Source: Streptacidiphilus pinicola
GTDB taxonomy: Bacteria > Actinomycetota > Actinomycetes > Streptomycetales > Streptomycetaceae
Direction: 5' to 3'
DNA: 64,000 nt
NCBI RefSeq assembly: GCF_003258295.1
Contig: NZ_QKYN01000007.1
Span: forward strand, 62,001 to 126,000
The notes beneath the pieces are model-generated. The model did not search any database. It worked only from the letters and a program-made list of their open reading frames with translations, and had not been told where the DNA came from. Shown in pieces: positions 25,861 through 33,864 of the stretch (its first letter is position 1; each line of letters begins with the position of its first letter). A program made the translations under genes and the position numbers.

Positions 25861-26460
25861 ATGTTCGCGATGCAGTACCCGATCACCCTGCCCTCCGACT
25901 ACGACATGGAGATCCTGCGCAAGCGCGTCCAGGCCGCGTCCTCGATGCTGGACGACCGCGCCGGGCTCGGCTTCAAGGCGTACCTGCTGCGCGAACGCGG
26001 TGTGGCGGGCTCGTCGGTCAACGAGTACGCGCCGTTCTACGTGTGGCGTGATCCCGCGGCCGCGGCGGACTTCCTGCTGCGCGGCGGGGGCTTCCAGAAC
26101 ATCATCCGCAGCTTCGGGCGCGTCCCGGTCCGGACCTGGCTCGGCGCGTCCGTCCTCGCGGGCCCGGCCCGCGGCGAGCGTGCCGCCGTCGCGACGCGCA
26201 GGACGGCGCTGCTGCCCGCGGACGAGTCCCAGGACGGCACGGGGCTCCAGGAACTGATGGCCCGTGAGACCGAGGCGCTGCGCGCGCACGCGGCCCACCC
26301 GGACGTCCACACCGCCGTGCTCGCGGTCGATCCGCAGAGCTGGCAGTCGGTCCGTCTCACCCTCTGGCGCGAGGGCGCCGAGCCCGTCGACGCGGCGGAG
26401 ACGGACCGCTACGCGGTGCCTCACGTGTCCGCGCCGGAGTTGGAGCTGCTGGGAGTGTGA
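25861..26460 (+). CDS. DUF4865 family protein
   Basis: A 199-residue protein starting MFAMQYPITLPSDYDMEILRKRV, the characteristic opening of DUF4865, with VNEYAPFYVWRDPAAAADFLL in the middle and a variable C-terminus. I know of no tested function. It is co-transcribed with the TetR regulator 12 bp upstream, a pairing common in actinobacteria, and is probably the gene induced when that regulator senses its ligand. GGGGA precedes the ATG. Confidence 0.87.
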   Translation: MFAMQYPITLPSDYDMEILRKRVQAASSMLDDRAGLGFKAYLLRERGVAGSSVNEYAPFYVWRDPAAAADFLLRGGGFQNIIRSFGRVPVRTWLGASVLAGPARGERAAVATRRTALLPADESQDGTGLQELMARETEALRAHAAHPDVHTAVLAVDPQSWQSVRLTLWREGAEPVDAAETDRYAVPHVSAPELELLGV

Positions 26461-26494
26461 CGCAGGCCGCGCTGGGGCAGGTATCGCGGCGAGA

Positions 26495-26513
26495 GTTGCT
26501 TAGGCTAACCTAA
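26495..26513. promoter_or_regulatory. IdeR/DmdR1-type iron box upstream of the ZIP transporter
   Basis: The segment ending in CTTAGGCTAACCTAA matches the 19-bp actinobacterial iron box (two arms read TTAGGTTAG and CTAACCTAA around a central G) at 16 of 19 positions by my count; all three mismatches are in the outer left arm. It lies 42 nt before the ATG of the ZIP gene, where a DtxR-family repressor could block transcription when iron is plentiful. Confidence 0.75.
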
Positions 26514-26555
26514 CTCGCCGCAAGCCTTCCCGTCCTAGAGAGGCCACCCGCCGAC

Positions 26556-27353
26556 ATGTCGTCCTCCGAGATCGCGCTGCTGGGCGCCATCGCCGGGTTC
26601 ACCATCTACCTGGGCCTGCCGATCGGTCGCCTGCGCGCGCCCCTCCCGCGGACGCGGGTCCTGCTGAACGCGGTCGCGATCGGCATCCTGGTCTTCCTGC
26701 TCTGGGACGTGCTGACGCACGCCTGGGAGCCGATCGACAACGCGCTCTCGGACCACCACTACGGCCCTGCGGTCGGCAACGGCCTGTTCTTCTTCGCCTG
26801 CTTCGGCCTCGGCCTGCTGGGCCTGGTCTACTTCGACCGCCTGATGGCCCGGAAGGCCGCCGCCGCGGGCGACGCGGGTGCGACCGGTGGGCGGTCGCGG
26901 TTCGACACGCTCGCGCTGATGATCGCGATCGGGATCGGCCTGCACAACTTCGCCGAGGGCCTGGCCATCGGCAACAGCGCGGCCGCCGGCCAGCTCCAGC
27001 TGGCCGTGCTGCTGATCATCGGCTTCGGCCTGCACAACGCCACCGAGGGCTTCGGCATCGTCGCGCCGCTGGCCGCCGAGGGCACCCGGCCGTCCTGGGG
27101 ACGCCTGGGGCTGCTCGGACTGATCGGCGGCGGCCCGACCTTCCTCGGCACCCTGGTCGGCCAGTCGGTCACCAACGACACGCTGTCGATCGGCTTCCTG
27201 ACCCTGGCCGCCGGCTCGATCCTCTACGTGGTGATCGAGCTGCTCTCGGTGGCCCGCAAGTCCGGCATGAAGGAGCTCGTCACCTGGGGCATCTTCGCGG
27301 GCGTGGTGGCCGGCTTCGTGACCGACGCGATCGTGACCGCGGCCGGGGCCTGA
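26556..27353 (+). CDS. ZIP-family divalent metal transporter
   Basis: A 265-residue membrane protein with about eight helices. The metal-binding ZIP motifs are present: HNFAEGLAIG in helix 4 and HNATEGFGI in helix 5; a charged cytoplasmic loop (residues about 97-120) lacks the His-rich cluster of many ZIPs. ZIPs carry zinc, iron or manganese inward. The iron box upstream suggests ferrous iron or iron-responsive use rather than Zur control. The gene converges with an LCP gene 34 bp away. Confidence 0.9.
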   Translation: MSSSEIALLGAIAGFTIYLGLPIGRLRAPLPRTRVLLNAVAIGILVFLLWDVLTHAWEPIDNALSDHHYGPAVGNGLFFFACFGLGLLGLVYFDRLMARKAAAAGDAGATGGRSRFDTLALMIAIGIGLHNFAEGLAIGNSAAAGQLQLAVLLIIGFGLHNATEGFGIVAPLAAEGTRPSWGRLGLLGLIGGGPTFLGTLVGQSVTNDTLSIGFLTLAAGSILYVVIELLSVARKSGMKELVTWGIFAGVVAGFVTDAIVTAAGA

Positions 27354-27387
27354 GCCCGGCCGCGGTACGCGGTCGCGGCGCGGTGCC

Positions 27388-28563
27388 TCAGTTCGAGAAC
27401 GACGGCACGGGCGTGTCGTTCTTGAACGCGTCGAAGACCTGCTGGGCCTCGGACATGTTCCACTTCACCGCGTCGCCGTCCGACGGCGTCATGTAGTTGG
27501 CGTCGGCGATCGGCACGGTGATGGTCTTGCCGTTGCCGCTCTTGAGGCCCTTCATCGCGAAGAACATCGAGCCCAGGTCGGTCAGTCCGGTGTTGTTGTC
27601 GACCTGCAGCATCGACAGCCCGCTGTTCATCGTCGGGTAGAGCGTGAACGGGTTGAGGAAGGTGCCGGGCGAGGTCGCCTTGTGCGCGAGGGCGTTCAGG
27701 AACTGCTGCTGGTGCTGCATGCGGGCGAGGTCCTGGGTGGCCTCCTGGTGCCGCTCGCGGACGAAGGCGAGCGCCTGGGTGCCGTTCAGGGTCTGGCAGC
27801 CGGCCTTGAGGTTCGCGCCGGACGCCTTGTCGACGATCGCGTGGTCGATGCACATGTCCACGCCGCCCAGGTCGTCCACCACGTTGACGAAGCCGGAGAA
27901 GCCGATCTCGGCGTAGTGGTCGATGTGGATGCCGGTGTTGTACTCGATCGTCTTGACCAGCAGCGGGCCGTCGCCGTCGGCGAAGGCCGCGTTGATCTTG
28001 TGCCGGGACTGGCCGTGCTGGACGCCGTGGCTGTCCGTCCAGGCCGGGATGGTGACGTAGGAGTCGCGGGGGATGCTCATCAGCGTGTCCCCGTTGGCGC
28101 CGATGTGCAGCACCATCATCGAGTCGGTGCGTGCGCCGGTGTCGTAACCCGTGTGCAGGCGCTGCTGGTCCGAGGTGGACAGGCCCTGGCGGCTGTCGGA
28201 GCCGAGGATCAGCCAGTTGGTGCCCTTGCCCGCCGGCGGGCGCCCGGCGTAGTCGGCGAGGACGTCGCTCTTGTTCAGCTTGGTGCTGGCCCAGGCGTAG
28301 GTGCCGCCGCCGACCGCGAGCACGGTGAGGACGAGCACCGTCGCCGTCACGCGGATCTTGCGGCCGCGCGACCACCGGCGCCGTCCGTCGACGTCGGGCA
28401 GCCCGCCGCCGGGCGGGCCCACGCGGTTTCCGGACGGCCTGGGTGCGCCCACGGCGGTCCCCGAGGGCGATGGGGTGCGCCGGCGACCGGGCGCGGCGTT
28501 GCGCGGGTTCAGCTCGGGCGGCAGCGTCGGCTCGTTCCCCGGCCACTGGGACATGTCACTCAT
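27388..28563 (-). CDS. LytR-CpsA-Psr (LCP) family wall-polymer ligase
   Basis: A 391-residue membrane-anchored protein. A cytoplasmic Pro/Arg-rich N-terminus (about 75 residues) precedes one helix (VTATVLVLTVLAVGGGTYAW) and the extracytoplasmic LCP domain: LILGSDSR, RTDSMMVLHIG, LMSIPRDSYV, LGGVDMCI and FVRERHQEATQDLARMQHQQ, carrying the catalytic Asp/Arg residues. LCP enzymes move polyprenyl-phosphate-linked glycopolymers onto peptidoglycan. The ATG of MSDMSQWPG has GGTGG upstream. It is divergent from a GT2 glycosyltransferase by 158 bp. Confidence 0.92.
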   Translation of the reverse strand: MSDMSQWPGNEPTLPPELNPRNAAPGRRRTPSPSGTAVGAPRPSGNRVGPPGGGLPDVDGRRRWSRGRKIRVTATVLVLTVLAVGGGTYAWASTKLNKSDVLADYAGRPPAGKGTNWLILGSDSRQGLSTSDQQRLHTGYDTGARTDSMMVLHIGANGDTLMSIPRDSYVTIPAWTDSHGVQHGQSRHKINAAFADGDGPLLVKTIEYNTGIHIDHYAEIGFSGFVNVVDDLGGVDMCIDHAIVDKASGANLKAGCQTLNGTQALAFVRERHQEATQDLARMQHQQQFLNALAHKATSPGTFLNPFTLYPTMNSGLSMLQVDNNTGLTDLGSMFFAMKGLKSGNGKTITVPIADANYMTPSDGDAVKWNMSEAQQVFDAFKNDTPVPSFSN

Positions 28564-28721
28564 GCCACCCGAGCATGCACGCTCGCCCGGTCGTTCGGTA
28601 GGACAAAACAGTGCATAAGGGGAACCTGTAGCAAACCTGATGCGAACCGTCCATAGGATCCACACGTCTGTTCCCGGCCCGTTTTAACCGGCCGGGCGAC
28701 CCGCTGTACGGTGGCGGGACT

Positions 28722-29744
28722 ATGGTCGCCACGCCTCTCCCCGCCGTCTCCGTGATCATGCCGGTCCTCAACGAGGAGCGGCATCTGCGCACCGCCGTCG
28801 AGCGCATCCTGGAACAGGAGTACGACGGCGCGATCGAGGTCGTCATCGCCCTGGGCCCGTCCGCGGACCGCACCGACGAGATCGCCGCCGAGCTCGTCGC
28901 GGAGACCGCCGGCACCGCGCGCGAGGTGCACACCGTCCCGAACCCGACCGGCCGCACGCCCGCCGCGCTCAACGCGGCGATCAAGGGCTCGCGCTTCCCC
29001 GTCGTGGTCCGCGTCGACGGCCACGGCCTGCTGACCCCCGGCTACATCGCCACCGCCGTCCGGCTGCTCGACGAGCACGGCGCCGCCAACGTCGGCGGCA
29101 TCATGGCCGCCGAGGGCGAGACGGAGTGGGAGAAGGCCGTCGCGGCCGCGATGACCTCCCGGATCGGCGTCGGCAACGCCGCCTTCCACACCGGCGGCGA
29201 GGCCGCCCCCGCCGACACCGTCTACCTCGGCGTCTTCCGCCGTGAGGTGCTGGAGCAGCAGGGCGGCTACAACGAGGAGTTCGTCCGTGCCCAGGACTGG
29301 GAGCTGAACTACCGCATCCGCGAGGCCGGCGGCCTGATCTGGTTCACCCCGGAGCTCGAGGTCACCTACCGCCCGCGCCCCAACGTGCGCGCGCTGGCCA
29401 AGCAGTACAAGGACTACGGCCGCTGGCGCCGGGTGGTCACCCGCTACCACCGCGGCTCGGTCAACCTGCGCTACCTCGCCCCGCCGGCGGCGCTGGTCGG
29501 CTGCGCGGCCGGCCTGGTCGCGGGCGTCGCGCTCACGCCCGTCGCCCTGGTGGTCCCCGGCGGCTACGCGGCGGCGATCCTGCTCGGCTCGCTCAAGGAG
29601 GGCAAGGGCCTGTCGCCCGCCGCCCGCGCGCAGCTGCCCGTGGCGCTCGCCACCATGCACATGTCCTGGGGCTGGGGCTTCCTGACCAGCCCGCGCTCCC
29701 TGGCCCGCAGGGTCATCGCGAGCACGGCGCCCCGACCGGAGTGA
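28722..29744 (+). CDS. GT2-family glycosyltransferase with C-terminal membrane segment
   Basis: A 340-residue GT-A fold enzyme: VSVIMPVLNEERHLRTAVERIL at the start, the acidic VDGHG in place of DxD, and the acceptor motif AQDWELNYRIREAGG. Two hydrophobic stretches (LVGCAAGLVAGVALTPVALV and GGYAAAIL) attach it to the membrane. The ExoA/succinoglycan-like subgroup fits best. It lies between two LCP genes and probably builds a polymer that they attach to the wall. TACGGT lies 9 nt before the ATG. The 158-bp upstream gap also holds a 7-bp hairpin (28673-28679 with 28690-28696). Confidence 0.9.
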   Translation: MVATPLPAVSVIMPVLNEERHLRTAVERILEQEYDGAIEVVIALGPSADRTDEIAAELVAETAGTAREVHTVPNPTGRTPAALNAAIKGSRFPVVVRVDGHGLLTPGYIATAVRLLDEHGAANVGGIMAAEGETEWEKAVAAAMTSRIGVGNAAFHTGGEAAPADTVYLGVFRREVLEQQGGYNEEFVRAQDWELNYRIREAGGLIWFTPELEVTYRPRPNVRALAKQYKDYGRWRRVVTRYHRGSVNLRYLAPPAALVGCAAGLVAGVALTPVALVVPGGYAAAILLGSLKEGKGLSPAARAQLPVALATMHMSWGWGFLTSPRSLARRVIASTAPRPE

Positions 29745-29778
29745 CCCGGCCGGGACGTCGTGGGCCCCGGATGGTCTC

Positions 29779-31470
29779 CTACGGCGTCGAGTAGGGCTGG
29801 TAGCCGGGCGGCTGCGGCACGTTCGGCGGCGTCGTGCCCTTCCACACATAGGGCGCGTAGACGTCCATGCACTGGTTGCTGTCGGTCCCGGCGTTCTGCG
29901 TGACGGCCGTCGTCGGCATGGCCCCCTGCTGGGGCAGGGTGGTGCGGTAGTCGTAGCCGCTCGGCCACTCGCTGCCGACGCGCAGCACCAGCTGCGTCAC
30001 CGACGGGTCCTCCTTGAGCACGCTCGGCGTCAGGTCCAGCGCGGCGGCGACGGCCTCGGCCTGCGCCTTGTCCGCGGCCGGGTAGCTGAGCTGGGTGGCG
30101 CCGCTGACGGTGCTGGTGTCCCGGACGGCGCTGGTGAAGCCGGCCGCGACCAGATGGTCCGTCATCTGCTTGCCCCGGCCGTCGACGCTGGCGTTCTGGA
30201 CGGAGATCCGCACCCTGGCCTTGTCGACCGGCGCGCTGGTGGCGGGCGGGGCCGAGGGGGAGGGGGTGCTGCTCGGCGTCGCCGACGTGCCGCCCGAGCC
30301 GCCCTTGTCGAGCGGGATGTCGTTGGCGATCATCGAGAAGACCTTGTCGCTGTCGGTGTTCAGCGTCGGCACCCAGTTGTTCGGGTCGCTCTGCCCCGGC
30401 TCGGTCATGTGGTCGAACGGGATGGTCACCGTGGTGACCCGGCTCGCCGGGACCTTGTTGAAGTCCAGCGCCAGCGAGCTCATCGCCTCGATGCTCTTCA
30501 GGCTCGGGTCCACGGTGAGCGCCGAGGTCGCCGCCTGGGCCAGGCCGTTGAGCTTGCCCGGGTCCAGCAGCGTGTTGGCCGACTTCATCTTGCGGATCAT
30601 CGAGTTCAGGTACAGGTGCTGCGCGTGGGTGCGCCCGATGTCGGTGCCGTCCTCGAAGGCGTGCCGGGTGCGCAGCCACTCCAGCGCCTGGACGCCGTAG
30701 ATGGTGTGGAAGCCCTGCGGCAGCACGAGGTGGGAGCCCTCCTCGTGCACCCCGTCCGAGGCGGTGTAGACGTGGTAGTCCGCCACGTTCTGCTTGGTGC
30801 ACACCTGCACGCCGCCGATGGCGTCGGCCATCTTCACCACACCGCCGAAGTCCAGCATGACGAAGTGGTCGATCTGGATGTGCGTCAGGCTCTCCCAGGT
30901 GTCCACCACGCAACTGGGCCCGTAGGCCAGTGTGTCGGTGATGTTCTGGTGGCTGAGCTGCTTGCCCTGGCAGGCGTAGGGCTTGACCCAGGTGTCACGC
31001 GGCATGCTGGTGATCGAGGCGTTGGTGCGGTCGGCGGATATGTGGATCAGCATCTCCACGTCCGCGTGCGGCGGCCCGCCGACGGAGGTCTGCGAACCGC
31101 CGAGGCTCAGGTCGTCCGAGGTGTCGCGCGAGTCCGAGCCGATCACCAGCACGTTGATCGGGGTGCCGCCGCCGGAGGCGGGCTTCTCGGCCACGGTGGA
31201 CGGGGCTGGACCGCCGCCCGAGTGCAGCGGCTCCGAGTGGATGTTGCTGTCCAGCACCTTGACGTAGATGTAGAGGCCCGCCGCGGACAGCAGCACCGTG
31301 GACGAGAGCGCGATGGCCGTCCACTTGAGGAGGCGTCGCTTGCGCCCCGGCCTCCTGCGGTGGCCGCCGCCCGTCGCGGCCTCCGGCTGACGGTCCGTCA
31401 TGGTGTCGCCGCCGCCCCCGCGGCTGCGGGCGACACTGGCGTCGAAGCCGCGGTCGAAATCGTCGCTCAT
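29779..31470 (-). CDS. LCP-family protein with C-terminal LytR_C domain
   Basis: A 563-residue type II membrane protein. After a charged cytoplasmic N-terminus and one helix (WTAIALSSTVLLSAAGLYIYV), the LCP domain shows LVIGSDSRD, ADVEMLIHISADR, ITSMPRDTWV, IGGVQVCTKQ and LRTRHAFEDGTDIGRTHAQ. A Pro/Ser linker leads to a LytR_C domain (VRISVQNASVDGRG, LVAAGF) near residue 415 and a Pro/Gly tail. The start MSDDFDRGF at 31470 lies 15 nt from a GGAAC/CGTC pair. It is the largest of three LCP proteins here. Confidence 0.91.
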   Translation of the reverse strand: MSDDFDRGFDASVARSRGGGGDTMTDRQPEAATGGGHRRRPGRKRRLLKWTAIALSSTVLLSAAGLYIYVKVLDSNIHSEPLHSGGGPAPSTVAEKPASGGGTPINVLVIGSDSRDTSDDLSLGGSQTSVGGPPHADVEMLIHISADRTNASITSMPRDTWVKPYACQGKQLSHQNITDTLAYGPSCVVDTWESLTHIQIDHFVMLDFGGVVKMADAIGGVQVCTKQNVADYHVYTASDGVHEEGSHLVLPQGFHTIYGVQALEWLRTRHAFEDGTDIGRTHAQHLYLNSMIRKMKSANTLLDPGKLNGLAQAATSALTVDPSLKSIEAMSSLALDFNKVPASRVTTVTIPFDHMTEPGQSDPNNWVPTLNTDSDKVFSMIANDIPLDKGGSGGTSATPSSTPSPSAPPATSAPVDKARVRISVQNASVDGRGKQMTDHLVAAGFTSAVRDTSTVSGATQLSYPAADKAQAEAVAAALDLTPSVLKEDPSVTQLVLRVGSEWPSGYDYRTTLPQQGAMPTTAVTQNAGTDSNQCMDVYAPYVWKGTTPPNVPQPPGYQPYSTP

Positions 31471-31484
31471 ATTCGTCGCCCCCC

Positions 31485-31510
31485 GACGGTCAGAATGCCG
31501 GCGGCGTTCC
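31485..31510 (-). promoter_or_regulatory. Candidate ECF sigma-E-type promoter for the LCP gene
   Basis: On the minus strand GGAAC (31506-31510) and CGTC (31485-31488) are 17 bp apart, close to the cell-envelope-stress sigma-E consensus of Streptomyces. The expected transcription start would be within about 8 nt of the ATG. Short motifs like these arise easily by chance in GC-rich DNA. Confidence 0.3.
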
Positions 31511-31772
31511 ACTTCGGAATTCGTCGGCTGCGGGGCGCCTTTTTGTGGCCACCCGACCCGGCTTTGCCCGATATGGGCACGGCCGCGCGGCGGTCCTCCT
31601 GGTTCACGGGATGTTCCCCCCTCGGGAATGTCCGATCCGTGGCCCTGCCCCCGCGCTCCACGTCCGGATGACTTCGGTCATTCAGTTGGTTCCTGTGCGT
31701 CCTGTCACGCACCGTGCCCGAGGAATTCCGCTCGGTCTTCGGCGCGGAAAGCTCCTCGGGCAGCACGGACGC

Positions 31773-31791
31773 AACCGTTCGGTGAACGGTT
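31773..31791. terminator. Short perfect hairpin after the LytR_C gene
   Basis: AACCGTTC (31773-31780) and GAACGGTT (31784-31791) pair perfectly around GGT, beginning 12 nt beyond the stop of the leftward LytR_C gene. A three-base loop and no T-run make it a modest terminator; the same symmetry would also suit a protein-binding site. Confidence 0.45.
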
Positions 31792-31803
31792 CCCGACGCC
31801 GGG

Positions 31804-32445
31804 TCAGCAGTGGGAGAAAGGCTTCCCGATCCCGTGGAAGTCGGCGCCCAGCGTCAGCACCATCGGATCGCGGGCGCCGCTCGCGGTGCCCTCGCCGTGC
31901 AGCGCGGAGGCGGGCAGACCGAGCGCGGCGACCAGGGTGCGGGCCTGGTCGGCGTGGTCGGGCGCGTACACGAGCGTGGTGTCCGGCTGGTTGTGGGCGG
32001 CCGGGCCGCCGTTGCTGGTGCGCAGGTACTTCTCGGTGTTCTGCATCCAGCTCAGCACCGTCTCCGCCTGCCCGAAGGTACCGCTCCCGTTCAGCACCGT
32101 CACCCGCACGTCGAGCGGCTTCGCCTTCGCCCCGGAGGAGGGGAAGGCGCTGTCCGGGGCCTCGGGGCCGCAGCTCGGCGAGGCCGACGCGGACACGGCC
32201 GTGGACGCCGAGGGCGAGGCCGCGTCCTGGGCCCGGGCACTGGTGGCGCCGCCGCCGTGGAACAGCACGAAGCCGCCGACGCCCATCAGCGCGAGGAAGG
32301 CCACCGCGGCCGCCAGCCACGCGCCGCTGCTCGCCCCGCCGCGTCCGCGCGCCCGGCCTTTGGCCCGCGCGCGGGACCCCGTGGACGCTCCGGCGCCGGG
32401 CGCACCCGCCCGTCGCCTGCTGCCGCCCTTGCCGCGCGTGCCCAC
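31804..32445 (-). CDS. Membrane-anchored LytR_C-domain protein
   Basis: A 213-residue protein with a highly basic Arg/Gly/Ala N-terminus, one helix (WLAAAVAFLALMGVGGFVLF), a Ser/Ala linker and a single LytR_C domain (VRVTVLNGSGTFGQAETVLSWM, TTLVYAPDHADQARTLVAAL, ending in GIGKPFSHC). It has no LCP catalytic domain. Lying between two LCP genes on the same strand, it probably helps an LCP enzyme in the wall, but the role of stand-alone LytR_C proteins is not settled. The Cys at the last residue is notable. Confidence 0.85.
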   Translation of the reverse strand: MGTRGKGGSRRRAGAPGAGASTGSRARAKGRARGRGGASSGAWLAAAVAFLALMGVGGFVLFHGGGATSARAQDAASPSASTAVSASASPSCGPEAPDSAFPSSGAKAKPLDVRVTVLNGSGTFGQAETVLSWMQNTEKYLRTSNGGPAAHNQPDTTLVYAPDHADQARTLVAALGLPASALHGEGTASGARDPMVLTLGADFHGIGKPFSHC

Positions 32446-32518
32446 CTGTCGCTCCGTTCCCCGCCGGCGGCCGGCCGACCGCCGGCCCGACCCGCGGCGC
32501 CAGCGTAACCGGCGCGGC

Positions 32519-33751
32519 CTACGGAGCGGCGCAGACCTCCTGCGCCGCCGTCCGTCCGGAGTACCTGGGCGCCGGGCTCGCCACCGTGGATCCCGCCGTG
32601 GATCCCAACGCGGGCCCCAGCGCGGCGGCCGCGTTGGCGTTCACCGGGCCGGGTGACGGCGGCGCGGTGGGAGCGGCGGCGACCGTCACCGGCACGTCGT
32701 CGCGCAGCTGACGGAACAGCTCGTCCGCCTCCGGCTGCTTGAGCTGGTCCCGGTTGCGGTCGTGGGCGTACGGCTCCCGGGGTGCGGTCAGGAAGGTCAC
32801 CCGGCCCGCCGGCAGGTTCGACAGGCTCGACGTCAGGTCGTACAGCTTGCTGAGCGAGTCGAGGCCCGGATCGACCGTCAGCGCCGAGGTCGCCGCGTCC
32901 AGCAGCGGGTAGAGCCGGGTCGGGTTGAGCAGCACCCCGGAGCTGTCGACCTTGCGGACCAGCGAGGAGAGGAAGTCCTGCTGACGCCCCATCCGCTGGG
33001 TGTCACTGCCGTCGCCGAGCGCGTAGCGCGCCCGCACGAACCCGAGCGCCTGCTCGCCGTCGAGGGTCTGCCGCCCCGCGGGCAGGTCCAGTTCGGCGTC
33101 CTTGTCCACGACCGGCTGCGCCAGACAGACCTCCACCCCGCCGACCGCGTCGACCATCTTCTTGAACCCGGTGAAGTCCGCCACCACGAAGTGGTCGATC
33201 CGGATGTCGGTGAGCCGCTCGACGGTGCGGATGGTGCAGGCCGTGCCGCCCTTCTCGAAGGCCGAGTCGAAGATGCCGGTGTACGCCGGGTCGACCGTGC
33301 CGTTCGGCAGGGTGCAGGCGGGCACGTCCACCACCGCGTCGCGCGGCAGGCTGACCGCGACGGCGCGCCTCCGGTCGCCGGCGATGTGCAGCAGGATCGT
33401 GGTGTCCGATCGCGCGCCGACGGCCGCGCCGTACACGGCGTTCGCGCCCGCGCGCGAGTCGGAGCCGATGATCAGGATGTTCTGGGCGCTGTTGACCTGC
33501 GTCGGCCGGGAGGAGCCGGGCCCGAGCAGACGGTCGGTCAGGGTGTCGGCGTGGATGTTGCCGTTCAGTTTGGTGTAGCCGAGCCAGACCGTGCCGACGG
33601 CCAGGAGCAGCATCGTCCCCAGGCCGAGCGAGAGCCAGAACGCCAGCCGACGCCGCCTGCCGTCGCCGCCACCCACGGGACCCCCTGCCGGTCTGCCGGT
33701 CGACCGCTCGCCGGAGCCGACGACGGAGGGCGGCCCGGTGCCGCCGTCCAT
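32519..33751 (-). CDS. LytR-CpsA-Psr (LCP) family wall-polymer ligase
   Basis: A 410-residue protein with a Gly/Arg-rich cytoplasmic N-terminus, a helix (LAFWLSLGLGTMLLLAVGTVWL) and an LCP domain: ILIIGSDSRAG, ARSDTTILLHI, VSLPRDAVVDVPAC, VGGVEVCLAQPV, GFVRARYALGDGSDTQRMGRQQ. The C-terminal 60 residues are Ala/Pro-rich and end at EVCAAP. It has no LytR_C domain of its own; the LytR_C-only gene starts 73 bp downstream and may supply it. The start ATG at 33751 has no strong ribosome-binding site. Confidence 0.9.
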   Translation of the reverse strand: MDGGTGPPSVVGSGERSTGRPAGGPVGGGDGRRRRLAFWLSLGLGTMLLLAVGTVWLGYTKLNGNIHADTLTDRLLGPGSSRPTQVNSAQNILIIGSDSRAGANAVYGAAVGARSDTTILLHIAGDRRRAVAVSLPRDAVVDVPACTLPNGTVDPAYTGIFDSAFEKGGTACTIRTVERLTDIRIDHFVVADFTGFKKMVDAVGGVEVCLAQPVVDKDAELDLPAGRQTLDGEQALGFVRARYALGDGSDTQRMGRQQDFLSSLVRKVDSSGVLLNPTRLYPLLDAATSALTVDPGLDSLSKLYDLTSSLSNLPAGRVTFLTAPREPYAHDRNRDQLKQPEADELFRQLRDDVPVTVAAAPTAPPSPGPVNANAAAALGPALGSTAGSTVASPAPRYSGRTAAQEVCAAP

Positions 33752-33817
33752 CGATCATGTCCGGGGGCCGGTGACCGCACCGGCGGGGTGATCCGTCCGG
33801 GGGACGGGCTGCGGGCC

Positions 33818-33846
33818 GGAGACCGCAGAAAGCGGAGACCGCAGAA
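33818..33846. repeat. Short tandem direct repeat
   Basis: The 13-mer GGAGACCGCAGAA occurs at 33818-33830 and again at 33834-33846 (16-bp period), between the TIGR03089 gene and the third LCP gene. No function is evident. Confidence 0.6.
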
Positions 33847-33864
33847 GCCGCAGACCCGGGCCGC

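Larger units (their letters stand above)
31471..31803. other. 333-bp intergenic region between LCP and LytR_C genes
   Basis: Both flanking genes are leftward, so this is the 3' region of the LytR_C gene and the promoter of the second LCP gene. It holds a perfect 8-bp hairpin (31773-31791), a 6-bp hairpin TTCCGC/GCGGAA (about 31725-31750) and a sigma-E-like promoter. A 99-codon frame runs through the minus strand but lacks a ribosome-binding site and looks like chance. Confidence 0.5.

Noticed and set aside
31467-31766. A 99-codon frame in the gap between LCP and LytR_C genes
   Set aside because: No ribosome-binding site, no recognisable domain and heavy Arg/Gly content; the region is better explained as a promoter and terminator.
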